A stretch of 64,000 bases of DNA from Latrodectus hesperus (lineage: Eukaryota; Arthropoda; Arachnida; Araneae; Theridiidae): the NCBI GenBank assembly GCA_037975125.1, contig CM075853.1:74542609-74606608 (forward strand), read 5' to 3'. Each line of letters opens with the position of its first letter. The first letter of the stretch is position 1. The notes under the pieces are model-generated. The model was not told the DNA's origin. It saw only the letters and a list, made by a program, of their open reading frames with translations, and ran no database searches. The position numbers and the translations under genes are program-made. Below are positions 37,001-49,350 of the stretch, in pieces.

Positions 37001-37440
37001 AGGCCTTAAATGTTTCGTGGTAGGGAGAGTGTAAAAAAAAATGAGATCATAGAAACTTATAATGAGCGTTACAAAAATAAATGAATAAAAAAAATAAAAA
37101 GGACGAATTCCAGCTAGTCTACCAGATGTTGGTAAAGGAAGAAGCTTGAAAAATTCTAAAAAATGGGCTTACTTTAAATATGAGTATTAGAATTTCGTGT
37201 AGAAATTATTCAAAATAAAATTTATTATTTTATTTATGATGTTATATAAGCAAAATGAAATAACATCATTTCTTATGGGAACTAGTCAAAACGTATCGTT
37301 GATTTGTGATATATTCACACATAATGTGCTTTTATATATACAATAACTGTATTTATATTTATGTTTTTTTATTTTATTTATTTATTTATTTTATGTTTTA
37401 TTTTATTATATTTTTATAATGTTTTTATATTTATTATTAT
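28023..37440. other. Long AT-rich stretch; no supported gene
   Basis: Only short ORFs occur. The least repetitive (plus strand 28402-28695, 97 codons, containing a hydrophobic stretch near CTLTFFSGIIIM) has no recognisable domain and no supported promoter or splice sites. Local structures include a 9-bp hairpin AGGCTTATC/GATAAGCCT (29612-29634), an exact 26-bp direct repeat (30777-30802 and 31738-31763), clustered short duplications at 33.5-33.76 kb, and a 36-bp imperfect tandem duplication at about 35693-35765. Confidence 0.55.
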
Positions 37441-37441
37441 T

Positions 37442-37589
<148 letters not shown>

Positions 37590-38450
37590 TTATATAATAA
37601 AAAGTAATATATTTATGTACAACAATATGTACAATAAATGTAAAAAAAACCAATAACAAAACAATAACAATAACAAAATATATACAATAAACTGCGATTA
37701 TTATAAGAGAACTCAGCATTATTGGCCTTGATAATATTGTTGCATTTATTTTCAGCTTTCTTTCTTGACATCATTTCCTATAATTACTGCAGATTCAAAA
37801 GCCATTTCATCTTTGAAATTATTTTTTTTAAACCACAAGCGAATATGGCAAATGATATGGCAAGTAACATTTTTAATTTTCTCCTTTTGAGAGTAACTGA
37901 TTTGTCGTTTGCATCAGTAAGCAATTTTGATTGAGTTGTGGGGTCTGTATTTGTTATTACATTTCAGACAAAGAATATAAAATAATTCTTCTTGAAGAGC
38001 TAATTTTAATAGAGGATAATTTAATAATAATTTAAGGAATTTATAATGTAGTTAAAGCGAATCTTTTTATTAAGGATATGAATACCTAAAACAATTTACA
38101 TAAAAGAAAGTCTTAAATATTACATTCAAATTTAATATCAATTTATATTAACTAAAGATTTATATTTATTTAATACCTAGCTTGAGCCTTTTGACAGCCA
38201 TTCTGTGCGGTACAAGTATCGTATATTTTGAGCGAATTTTATTTAAATAACTTTATTGTTTAAATTAAAGCAGAAAGAATTTCGTTGTGGAGCAAATCTC
38301 TCCTATTTTACTATACAGTTATTTTCCTCATTTGTTAAAATTATTTAATATGAATTTATTGTGATCATTTCTTGAGTACAGTTCTTAATATCATTTTAGC
38401 ATGTGCATTATCTTAGCATATGTATGTATGTATCTGTGTATGTATGTATT

Positions 38451-38598
<148 letters not shown>

Positions 38599-38616
38599 TA
38601 ACCACCAATATACATA

Positions 38617-39749
38617 TAGGTGCTTATCAAAATAATGGAAACATCTTGGAATAAAAATGTCATTAACATATATGAATGGGCTTCTTAAGCCTTAGGAATG
38701 CATATTTTCTTAAATAGAAAAATGTATGTATTCATAAATAGCATATATTCCAATAGCATGTGGTAACTTTACTGAATTTCTGTTCATCTGTAATTTTTTT
38801 CAGAAGAGTTTTCTAGAATTTCTCTACTTTCAAAGAAGCCAAATTATAGGAAATTGTCTTGCTGAAGCAACTCAGACTAAATCATCCCAACTTCTAAATG
38901 TTTCTACTGTTTCGGTGTCTAAGGTCATGACAGCATACACACAGCATGTCATGCAACCTCAGAAAAACAAAATTGTGGATGGAAAGAAAATCTCAAATGA
39001 AGTGACTTACGAATATTGTTGCTGATTGTAATGTCTAAAAGCGAACAAAAAAAAAATATTGATTGAACTAGATTCTCGGGTATCAATGATTACAATTAAA
39101 AACACATTTATGAACAGAACATTTACAATACAATAGGAATTCCCAAGCAACTTGTCACAGATGTTAATTGCAAACGTTGTCTAAAGTGGTGCCTTAATGA
39201 CAAAACCTGGTCGAATGGTATGTGGAAGAAAGCAATATTGTCTGCCTAAAATTGTTTTTCACAGTTTTCCTTTCAATAGAAGGGTCTATATTTAAAAGGG
39301 GCCTGAACAAGCGTATTAACGTGAATTTTTCTTTCCAACTGTCAAGTATGAAGTCTGATCTATATAAAGTGAACAACTGTGACTTAGTTTTCTACTGGAC
39401 CAATTAGTATCTTGAAAGGAAAAATCAATGCTTTCTGCAAGAGAAAGAAATTTCCAGGATAATAATATTCCTATTGATGCCATGGGACTTGTCTAATGGT
39501 AATTTTATGCACACGAGAAAGAAGTTAAATGCTAACTTTGGCACTCACAGTCACCAAACTTTCATAGCATCTCCATGAAAAATGGGGAAAAACATTACTC
39601 TAAATATTATTTTTTTAGAGAAATATTGTACTTCATGTGGATTTCTAGGGGAAATTAAGCTGAATTACATGCCAAAAGTGGCTTTACAACATGCTAATAA
39701 AGAATTATTTATAAATCTAAGGTGTTTCCATAATTTGGATAACTACCTA
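38617..39749 (+). mobile_element. Tc1-like transposon with TIRs, decayed transposase
   Basis: Terminal inverted repeats are clear. The left end is TAGGTGCTTATCAAAATAAT and then GGAAACATC (38617-38645). The complement of the right end (from 39749 inward) is TAGGTAGTTATCCAAATTAT and then GGAAACACC. TA dinucleotides bound both ends. The 1.13-kb interior carries plus-strand remnants of a Tc1-like transposase in several frames: an HTH-like block around 38820-38950 (SKVMTAYT-like after correction of frame), and LVTDVNCKRCLKWCLNDKTW with MWKKAILS (about 39150-39245), which corresponds to the region before the first catalytic aspartate. Stops and shifts abound and the catalytic C-terminal part is hard to see. 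Confidence 0.75.
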
Positions 39750-42700
39750 TATATATAAATGTGTGTGTACGTATGTACATATGTGTATGTAAATATTGAC
39801 GAGAAAAAGTTTCACTTTAATGTAAAATTAGTTGTTTTAATTTTCTGAGGGGTTCACTAAAAATAAAAATTTCTCAACTTACGTTTTTCGATTCTTATTA
39901 TTTGATTTTTTTAAATAATTTTTACAAAACAAATAATTTACAGCAAAATCTATTATAAAATGATATTTTAAAGTATTATTTCTTCTTCAGATAATTTGAT
40001 TTTTATTTTATTTTGATAAAAAAATTCATTACATTTTTTAAGAATATACATATTGCATTCCTTTATTTGTACATACAAGAAAAACCAATAAGTTCTTAAA
40101 TTATTTAACAAAAATTTCTTCATGAAGAATTTTAAGATGCACGTCTTTTAGGAATTGTTAAACCAGTAAGTAGATGATAGAAGGATATTTGGAGGAATGA
40201 GCTGCAAGTATCTCCGATTTTTAATTTAAAGTCTCGTGGAAAGCACTTGTTTCAATTAAATCTTGCTCCGAGCTGTCAAATAGATGTAGGAATTTGTCTG
40301 TGCCACTGAATGAAATTGCTGACGTCCATCAATAGACCAGCTTGTCAAATTGGAATTCGGATTGAATACTTAAAATAGGAACTTGAAAAGAAATGTGTGA
40401 TACAAAAATCAATAAGGAATTTGTTATTATAAAAAATGATTTGAGAGTATGCCCATAAGAAATTTACCAGCTGAAAAAAAAGTTTTAAAAAGTTAACAGG
40501 AATAATTGATCAAAATATTTTGTTAAGGTAATTTTTTTAAGGCATTTGTCCCACTTTGTTCTTTTTATTTTATGTGTAGCTAAATAAGATCCTTTTTATT
40601 TTCCGAACCAATTTCTTCGTTTTAGATTTACATAAGATTTCCTGCTTTTATTAGAAATATTTAAACAATGTATCAGTTTTCATAAATACGATCTTCCCAT
40701 TTCTAATATTCAAGATAACTATTATATTTATTTATATATGTCTGTGCAAACATATACACATACAAATACAGATAATACATATTTATTCATAAATGTGTAT
40801 TTATCTGAGTATATAGAACATTTATTAGATTAGAAAGAATTAAACAAATGTGAAATTTTATTCCTATATTGTAAATTTTCAATTATTGTATCAATAAAAT
40901 ATGTACATAAATATGTAAATTCATAGATAACATAGTATTGAGCTCATGCAAGTGGTTGTTAACGTCACATATTACACGGACTTAATGCATACGTTGATTT
41001 GATGGATTGCCATATCTGCAAATGAATTTAAAAGCATTGATTTTTTGCTGTCGTTTTCATTTCTAATTGAGAATGATAGAGCAGTATTAGTTGAATAAAA
41101 TTAGCATAAAAATAAAACCATGTACGATATTTTAGTTGTTTATATTAGGAGGCCCAAGCAGTGTATTAGAGAGATTTTTTGGGCTAAAACGCATAAAAAA
41201 AAACATCTTAAAACTTACATTAAAGTAGATTGTAATCAGCTATTTTAACAATTAGATTTTGCATTTATAAATTAGAAGTCAGTTTTCGAAGTTTCTGTAT
41301 CGCCTGACAAAATTTACTCTCTTATTTCTTAATCAGCTCTTAATGTCTTCGATTTGTGAATTCGTATTTACATTGTTTACGATTTCTATTCACATTCTAT
41401 TCTTTTATTATTAAACTATGGATTAGCACCAAAACCTCAAATGCTCATAAAATATCTAGGTTCCACAAAATATATTATCGTTTTCTTGTTGAAATCCGAT
41501 AGTTTCTGATAAAATTAAGAAAATAAGCTTTGAATTTTAAGTAGTGTTAATTTTGTTTTCTTAGATTTAATCAATACGCAATATTAAAAAATTATTAAAA
41601 ATAGTTACATATTCAAAAATTATGATTGGAAAAGTATTTGTTAGAAAAGTATTGATAGAAAAATCAAGATATTTTAAACAATAAACTTTCCTTTAAGATA
41701 TTTTTAAAACTGATTTTGTTTAATTAACTTTTATTAAGCTGGATGGTTTCAGATTCCGTTAAATCCGGATTAGTAAGAGCCTCACTGCAATATTGCTAGA
41801 AATTCTAATTAGGAAAATATTAGTATTTCAACACCGGGACTCACTAAATATTGTATGTCCTTTGGTTAAGAAAGAGCTAATCAAACAGTCATACATTTGT
41901 ATGTTATTGTTATTAGTTATGAATATTTTAAGAGAAACTAAATGTAAAATAATTTCTTAATAGAAAAAAAAGTTTATAGATTTAAATAAAAATAAAATTG
42001 GATCTACCTTTTATGTATTTATTTTTATCATTTTGAAAAGCATTGCTGAAAAATATATTTTAGATGCACTACTTGAAAAAGGTGTTTGAATTATATTTTT
42101 ATCCGTTTAATTGATTCTTCTGAAGGTAAATCAGACAAATATCCTTTAGTGTGATTTTATTATACAAATAATTACGAATGTTATATTATATTTTGACTTG
42201 TAAAATAGATTCAATATCTTAGCTAACAGATAATTATTATGTCTGAAATGTGATACACTTTCTAAAAAAATTTTTACAGCCAATTTTTGATATAAAGTTA
42301 AAGCGAAACATTTCTTTTATTTACAATATTTCACAGAATAAAATAATGGAATTAATTTTTAAATTTTATCGTATATGCAAATTGCATTCCCATTATATTT
42401 GTAATACTTATGACTGCTTTGAAGTTTTTCAATAATCATTCAATAAAGTTTTAAATCTAGAATTTTTTTAGTTATATATAAGAGCAGACTATAATATTGA
42501 TCTATATACTTGCCTTTGAAATGTATTCCTATAATTGTGATTATAGAATAAATTTTATGTAATTTGAATAAAGTTGTTGCTTATCAATTTTTGCATCACT
42601 AAATTTAAAGAAAGGTATTATTTTTTCTTTCCAATTTGATTATATATAGTCTGGAGAAGGGATGGCATTTTTTAAGGTTTCTCATTTACTTAGTTAATGA

Positions 42701-42959
42701 TAGTTGTGTTAAATTTGAATAAACACACACGTATAACTTTAAAATTAATAAAATATACTGTAACGGAAATAATACAAAACATTTTAAAAGTTATTTTTGT
42801 CTTAACATGTTTATTTATTCAAAATTATGCTCTGAAAACTTATTTTTCTATACCTTTAATTAATTTTATTTATTCAAAATTAATTAAAGGTGTAGAAAAA
42901 GCAATATATTGGATGCAGTATGGAATCAAACAAAAAGTTTTAATTAAACTCTCAGTATC
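39750..42959. other. AT-rich intergenic stretch; nothing recognised
   Basis: Short ORFs only. I see no domain, RNA gene or transposon end. Confidence 0.55.
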
Positions 42960-44073
42960 ATTACATATAAGGGCCTCTCTACGAAGTAGAATAACAAGCA
43001 TGTTTCTTAGTATGGGATATGCCCTTTCCTTACTGCAATAGTTGCTTCTCTCCATTACCCCATACTCAGCATCAGATGGTCTTAAAGTTTCAGAGGTAAG
43101 GGCACTCATTTTTCAATCAGCATCTGTTCAGCTGTTGGGCATTCCCAGGAAATATGTAACCTTCCCTCAATGCGTCTGTCCAAAGCATTCCATACATTCT
43201 ATAAGTTTTAAAAATATTCTAGCCAATCTATTCGAGTGAGATCTTCTCTTTCCAATACTGATGATGCTATGTAACAACAGTAGTTCATTATGGCCGTGAA
43301 TTCTCATCCACAAGAATGAAGTCTGCTCCAATGTTACCTCGAAGCAGACATAAACGAAAAAGGATTTTTATCTTACAGTAGTGATCTCAGGTTATAGAAA
43401 CTCTTTCAAAAGCATGGAGCCCAGTCCACATTTTCAGCATGATGCCTCCCCAGATGATTACTCTAGGACCACCGTAACGGTCACTTTCAATGGTGCTGCT
43501 TGTATGAAACTGTGTTCTGACCTCCCTCCAAATCAATTGCCGTTGAAAATCACTTGTGCCACTGAAACAATTCTCATACGTAAAGAGGACACGGCTATAT
43601 TGATGAAAACTTAAGCTTTTGTGCTCCTTGCACCACTGTAAACTGTAACACTGATGACCAACTTTCAAAAGGATGCAATGTTCAGGATAATGGGCGAATA
43701 CTCAGCCTTTATGAAGGTGCCTATACACAGTAAACTGCAGCACTTGTCATCTCATTACTGTATACAGTTGCTGCGTAATGACGCTTGCTAACTGGTTTTA
43801 GGCTCTTTTCACTTTCCGGATGATACATCAATCATGTACTGCATTTGTTTTCCTGAGGCATCTGCCTCCAACATTCCTAATATGAATGTTGGTGTGTGTA
43901 AATGTGTGAAGATACCTATGGTTTGGAAGGCTTTCCAAGCTTGCGAAACCATACTTTTATTGATTCCAAAATCTTCAATTGCATGGGTCACACTACGTTC
44001 CTCTTCCAGTTTTTAAACCATTCCTCAACGTGTGAAGGTATCCAGGCCTGGTCTTCTTCTGGCTAAATTTCAT
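42960..44073 (-). pseudogene. Tc1-like transposase, near full length but broken
   Basis: Starting near a minus-strand ATG at 44071-44073, successive fragments match the order of a Tc1 transposase. An HTH block reads EDFGINKSMVSQAWKAFQ (about 43925-43980). Then come SVITQQLYTVM-like and KVGHQCYSLQWCKEHKSL (about 43610-43670), VLFTYENCFSG (first catalytic position, where the usual D is Y) and RVIIWGGIML (about 43440-43470). A second acidic block ILVDENSRP lies near 43300. A C-terminal LRNMLVILLRREAL lies at about 42970-43010. At least four in-frame stops or frame changes interrupt it. The family identification rests on this collinear set; no inverted repeats were found. Confidence 0.7.
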
Positions 44074-45989
44074 GAAAGAACTCACTCACACTTGCAGTAA
44101 ATTTCTTTAAATGTGTTTCTGTTCTTCTTTTTTATCAAAGTCTTGAACTGCACACGTCGACTTCAAACATTTTGTGTAGTCAAGACATTTGTGACGTTTT
44201 GTTACTGACATTAAAATATGTATGAACTTTCAACTAAATTGTTTATTGCACCGATTGAACGAGAATACCTTTTCTACCATTTCATGTTTAGCTACATATT
44301 TACACTATTGCTTAAGTTTCACTACACCAACGCAATTCCCTTTATGCAATGGGACATTACACATATATTTGCTAATTAAGAGGTATTTTTGGTAAATTAA
44401 TATCTTGCATAAAGATGTGGTTTGAGGATGTGTTTAATGAAACAGTTAATGAAGATGTTTTAGTTTGTTTTTGATGTTTAATGAAACTAATTTTGTATTT
44501 TTTACTTATTAAATATATTAAAATTTCTAAGGTTTTACTGAAGATCATGGATGCTTACAGCAAGTGTAAGATAAATATAGATGCAATCTTATAGATATTT
44601 TATTATAATACTTTTGTTAAAATATGTTTTTAATTTTTTAATAGTATCAAAAAATGTTGGGTATTTTTTATAACAAATGTAATCAAGGCATGAACAGTAA
44701 AAGAAAATATATAAATGTATTAAAGGAAACGCTTATAAGCATTTCTTTTAAAGCACTTTTAATAATGTAAAGAAAGGACAAAAAAGCAATAAAAATTAAA
44801 GATTATTGAAATCAACCCGAACAATAAAATTTTACTTGAAACTTTCTTAAAGTAATATGAAATCATTTTTAATACAGTTTAAAAATTGTAATTATATGTT
44901 CAATACCCTGAAGTAAGTAAAACCACTTAGTGAATGTTATTAGCCCAAGAAACTTTTTAAATGAAATCTATCAATTTCACAAAGCTTTATTGACTTTCCA
45001 CTATTTTACTAACAAAACAAATGCCTTACTTTTAATGACATGACGTCAAAGTTATATAAGGTTAACAAAAGCTCTTATTTCTGGAAAAAATCATTTTCTT
45101 TTCGAAAACAAGTCACGAATAAAAGTAAATCGTCTTTTCTGTTTATACGAAGGAACAATGAAAAAATATATGTTTACAACTTTAAATATGTAGGTAAATA
45201 AAGGCGAACATTTTTAACATCAATTTAGTTCATCTAAATTTAGTACTATTTAGAGAATGTATAGAATTTAAAAAGTTTTGTTAAATCTTTTAGAATAAGA
45301 ATAAGTAAACCAATTACTTTTTGTCGTATGTAAATTCATGCAGAATTTTTGAGTTAAATACAATTTAAGAAATAACAAAAAAGTTGGTATTGTATGTACA
45401 TAGTAACAATTTCTCCTTACTCAGGCAAAAAGAAATTGTCTTATACTGAACAAGGCAATTCCTTTCTTCTTGTGACAAGTGAATTAAGTCAATCATCTGC
45501 GAATTGTCATTCTAGAAGACAGATGTGAGGAATGTTCAAATGTCACAGGTTGTTAAGCTGCAGATTGTTGATTAAAGAATTAAAATCGCAAAGTACATAA
45601 CAGATTTTGTAAATGATAAACGAATGATTATCAAGAATGTCTTTGTTGACACAAAAAATATTAAAAGAAGCCTATTGGGTTCTTAGAACAATGAAATTGA
45701 TAAAAATAAAGAGGTTAATAAAAGTAGTTTGATTTGATTGATTTAATTTTTACACCATAATAAAAATAAATCAAAATATAGAATGAGTTCATGGCCCTTT
45801 ACTGCAAATTCTCAACTTATTAATTTAATGGTGGTGCAATTATGGTTTGAGAATTTTTTTTGTTATATTGTTACTTATTTGTTTTTTTTTTTGTATGTTC
45901 GTGTAAAGTGTTGTGTCAAATCAAGTGTTTCTGAAGTGGGCTGCCACCTTAATAACTGTAGATGCAACATAAAAAACACTTTTTTATTC
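44074..45989. other. AT-rich intergenic stretch; nothing recognised
   Basis: No convincing ORF, RNA or transposon ends seen. Confidence 0.5.
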
Positions 45990-46310
45990 AACATCGTCAC
46001 TGGTCATGAGTTGTCATTTATGTCTGTATTGGTATCATATGACAATGGCCACATTCAACAGGATAATGTACTTATACACCCCGATACCAGTCTCAAATTT
46101 ATTTGAAGGGTATCGCTCATAGCTTAGCTCAATTTTTAGCTAGTCCATTGACCTGAATTCTATTGAATGTTTTTGAAAATAAGTTGCAAATTATTTCAAG
46201 TTTAGGAATGTCATTATTTAATTTCTACAAAATAATAGCTTCCATATGTCAATATGAGGTCTACATTTTTTAGTACTGTACCGAGGATTAAGTATACTCT
46301 TTATACTTTC
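45990..46310 (+). pseudogene. Tc1-like transposase catalytic remnant
   Basis: The plus frame gives GHIQQDNVLIHPDTSLKF (about 46047-46100), the second catalytic aspartate block (QQDN) of Tc1 transposases, and a stop soon after. In a shifted frame SIDLNSIE (about 46143-46166) corresponds to SPDLNPIE with the third acidic residue. The N-terminal half is missing or unrecognisable. Confidence 0.6.
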
Positions 46311-47962
46311 TTATATATATAGGAATATCATAATTAAACCATATAATTTTAAAGTTGTCTACAGACAAAATTTTTACTCAGAAAGTTACGAAATTTTGTG
46401 TAGAACATATTGAAGGAATAGCAAATCATTTGAATGAGAATAAAAAAAATATAGGTCAAAAGTTCGCTGAATGAATGAGTTTTTAAATGAGTTACTAATT
46501 TAGCATACATTTACGACAATTTAAAGTTATTACAATAAAAAATTTCTATACAACAGCTATTATTTTCAGCTGATACCCGGAATCGAAAGATAACTTATTC
46601 AAAGGTTGATTGCAGCATGTTTTGAGCAATGCGTAAAATGTATCTCCTATATCCGATACCAATATTGAATTATCACGACTTATAAGATGTTAAATTTAGT
46701 GTCTAGAACATGGAGGCCACAGATTACAAAAATGAGGCTGGCGTATTTTGTTTGAAATGATTTTTGTGATGACGTCCCAAACACGAAGGCTAATGTTTGC
46801 AAAAGGATCACCTTGGATAAAAACTTTGATGGAAAATCTCTGATGTTCTAGCAAATTAAGAGCAACTGTAAGGTCACTGAACAGCAATAGCGATGCATAT
46901 TGCTGTTCAGTGATCAAGGAACTTACTTCATCCCTTCAATTAATAAAATACGGTCTGAGAATAAATATTGTAATAACAACACATTGTTAATTTTGTTGAC
47001 AGCCATGAGGGTTCTAAGAAAGAATTACTGGCAATACAAATGTCTGAATGTTACGCTATGACATCCCAAAAACATACGAATATAAAATTGAAAATAAATT
47101 AGATATATGATAAAAATCAAGAAAATTAAGAAAAACAAACGAATAAATAAATTTAATAATTTTTAATAATACAAATAGCAAAAAATAATTTTGTAAATAT
47201 TTTTAATTTCATATGCATGAGCTGCAAAGAAGAAACAAAAACTCAAATTTTTGCTACAGTATCTCTTATAAAACCTAAAAACGTGCTCGTAGAGTGATCT
47301 CAATCCGTTCGTTATTACTAATCAGAATTTGTTACATCTATTAGTTCGAGATTTTCTAAAATGATGATTCTAGAATATTTGCACTAAAGAAATTTTGATC
47401 TAAAAACGATGTAGAAAAAGGTCCATTGATTATCAAAACTCTTTGATCAGTCGTAGCTAAATTTGGAGAAATTGGGCCTTAAGAGTAAGTAAAACGTTTT
47501 GGGCGGCAATGAAAATATTGAAATATTTCTGGTGTTCCCCAGATGGGGTGAGCACCGAAAAAAAAATATATATTTCAGTATAGATCTCAAAAAAGTAACC
47601 AAGAAGAAGAGCCGAGTTGTTTTGAGAGAACGATGTGCCCATGATCAAAAATGATATATAAACTTTTAGGTACTTACTGGAAGGGGAGAGCTATGTTATT
47701 AAAGGAGAAAGTTATGTTTATTGATGCAATGATAATTTTTTTATGTCATGTGTTTTTCTACAAAAACGAATTTAATAAAACTTCAGTGTAGTTTAAGAGT
47801 TCCACATTACTGAGTAATTAGAACATTACATTACTTTAAATTCCAATATCAAGATGGGATATTCCGAAAAATCTTTAATGGCAGGAATAATAAAAAATGT
47901 TTCTCTGTAAGTGAAAGAGCGCTAAGCTTCCATTATATATTTAATTATTGTAAGATTAATTT
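46311..47962. other. Intergenic stretch with strong hairpin and an unassigned ORF
   Basis: A perfect 16-bp inverted repeat TCACTGAACAGCAATA with an 8-nt loop spans 46874-46913. It lies at the start of a 73-codon minus ORF (46696-46917) that I cannot assign with confidence. It faintly resembles the helix-turn-helix start of mariner-type transposases. No other feature is supported. Confidence 0.45.
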
Positions 47963-48900
47963 TGTTGTATTGAAAATTACAATTATTATAAAACGATCAC
48001 ATATGATAATTTATATTAAAATAAGGAATTATTATTATTATTATTTTTTTTAATATTGCGTTGTGTATTTATTCAAGTCTTTATTTCTACCCAGATTCTA
48101 ACCTGAAAGAACAGAAGCAGAAACTGGCTTTGTTTTAGTAATCAAAACTTCTTTTAATTCACAAAAGAAAATAACACATCTATTTACAATAATATGAATT
48201 CAATTATTTGTATTATTTCTTTTATTACAACTTTGCTATTAAAATGATAATTCACTCACGTGGGGTGATTAAGTTACCCTAGATTGCCTGTTCTAGTGAG
48301 ATTAATTATTAAATAAAGTTACGTAATTGGTGGTACCACACAAAAAAATCTGGCTGGATAATTAAATAAATAAAAAAAACATTCACTTACATATATAAAC
48401 AGTCGATGGTATAGGCCGGCCTATTTAGAGGGGTTCACAAAACTGGTTGATCGCAATAGTCCAGCGTTCTTCTTTAATAGTATGGCAAACGCCTTGGGTC
48501 GACGACAACTTGGATGTAAATGCTGACATTCAGGCATCTCCTAATTTCACAATTTGAGAGGGCTCTTCTTCTTTCAATCAGCTTTTTTTTTTATCAACTT
48601 CAACTTTACTTTTCAAAGTCTCCAATAAAGCGTCGAACTCCCCAAAACCAACCGGGTCTCCTGTTCCGGCGATGTTCTGCAGCTCCTCTGTCTTTTTTTC
48701 CTCTCCCCTTCACTTCTCTTCTTCCTCCCCTCGCTTTTCCCTTGCAGGACCGGTTTTCTCCAAGTCCCACGTTAGGGCATTCCACTTCGTCAAAATGGGG
48801 GAAATGGGGTATAGAATTAAATAATAAAAAAAAGGACTTCCAGCCAGAAGAAAAATGGGTAGTTTAATTTATAAAAATTATCCAGCCAGTGAATACAACA
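47963..48900 (-). repeat. 3' LTR of the Ty3/Gypsy element
   Basis: It matches 54432-55365 almost exactly. Ends TGTTGTATT and AATACAACA are perfect inverted repeats. Two AATAAA hexamers on the minus strand (48068-48073 and about ten bases further right) lie about 105-120 bp from the LTR's downstream end and are candidate poly(A) signals. A long purine-rich tract (minus strand, about 48684-48741) is shared with the other LTR. A one-base difference in a T run disrupts the small sense ORF seen in the 5' copy. Confidence 0.95.
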
Positions 48901-49191
48901 CCAATAATCTACCTGGAAAAAAAATCGAAGATTTTTTTTCACATATTTGCACATTCACACATTTGCACTTATTTTGCATGGCTCTGATTTGTTCAATACA
49001 TTTTTTTTATTTTCTACTTAAAATCATACATAAAGTGATAATTAATAAGATTTCCAATTAGAAATAGCACATAAAGTATACATTTATTTACCACACAATG
49101 TAATCTTGGCTAATTTAAAATATAAATTTCTTACAGACTGCTAGAATTAAGAACTTTAGTCAGCAGTTACATAAGTAATTCAAGATATAAA

Positions 49192-49275
<84 letters not shown>

Positions 49276-49350
49276 CAAAACTATTTATTGCTATACATAT
49301 ACTCTACACAATCATTTGTTAATGTTTGTATTACTCATTTAATCAGTCAA
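48901..49350. other. Retrotransposon 3' untranslated segment
   Basis: This 450 bp lies between the pol stop and the 3' LTR. It holds a (TA)n array (separate entry). The bases directly next to the LTR (minus: AGGTAGATTATTGG) do not form an obvious polypurine tract, which is odd for an otherwise intact element. Confidence 0.7.
49195..49271. repeat. (TA)n microsatellite inside the retrotransposon
   Basis: A TA run of about 77 bp in the 3' untranslated part of the element. It either arrived with the element or expanded after insertion. Confidence 0.95.

Noticed and set aside
48520..48867. 115-codon plus-strand ORF in the left LTR (and its partner 55021-55332)
   Set aside because: It is antisense to the element, and its frame is not shared between the two near-identical LTRs because of indels.
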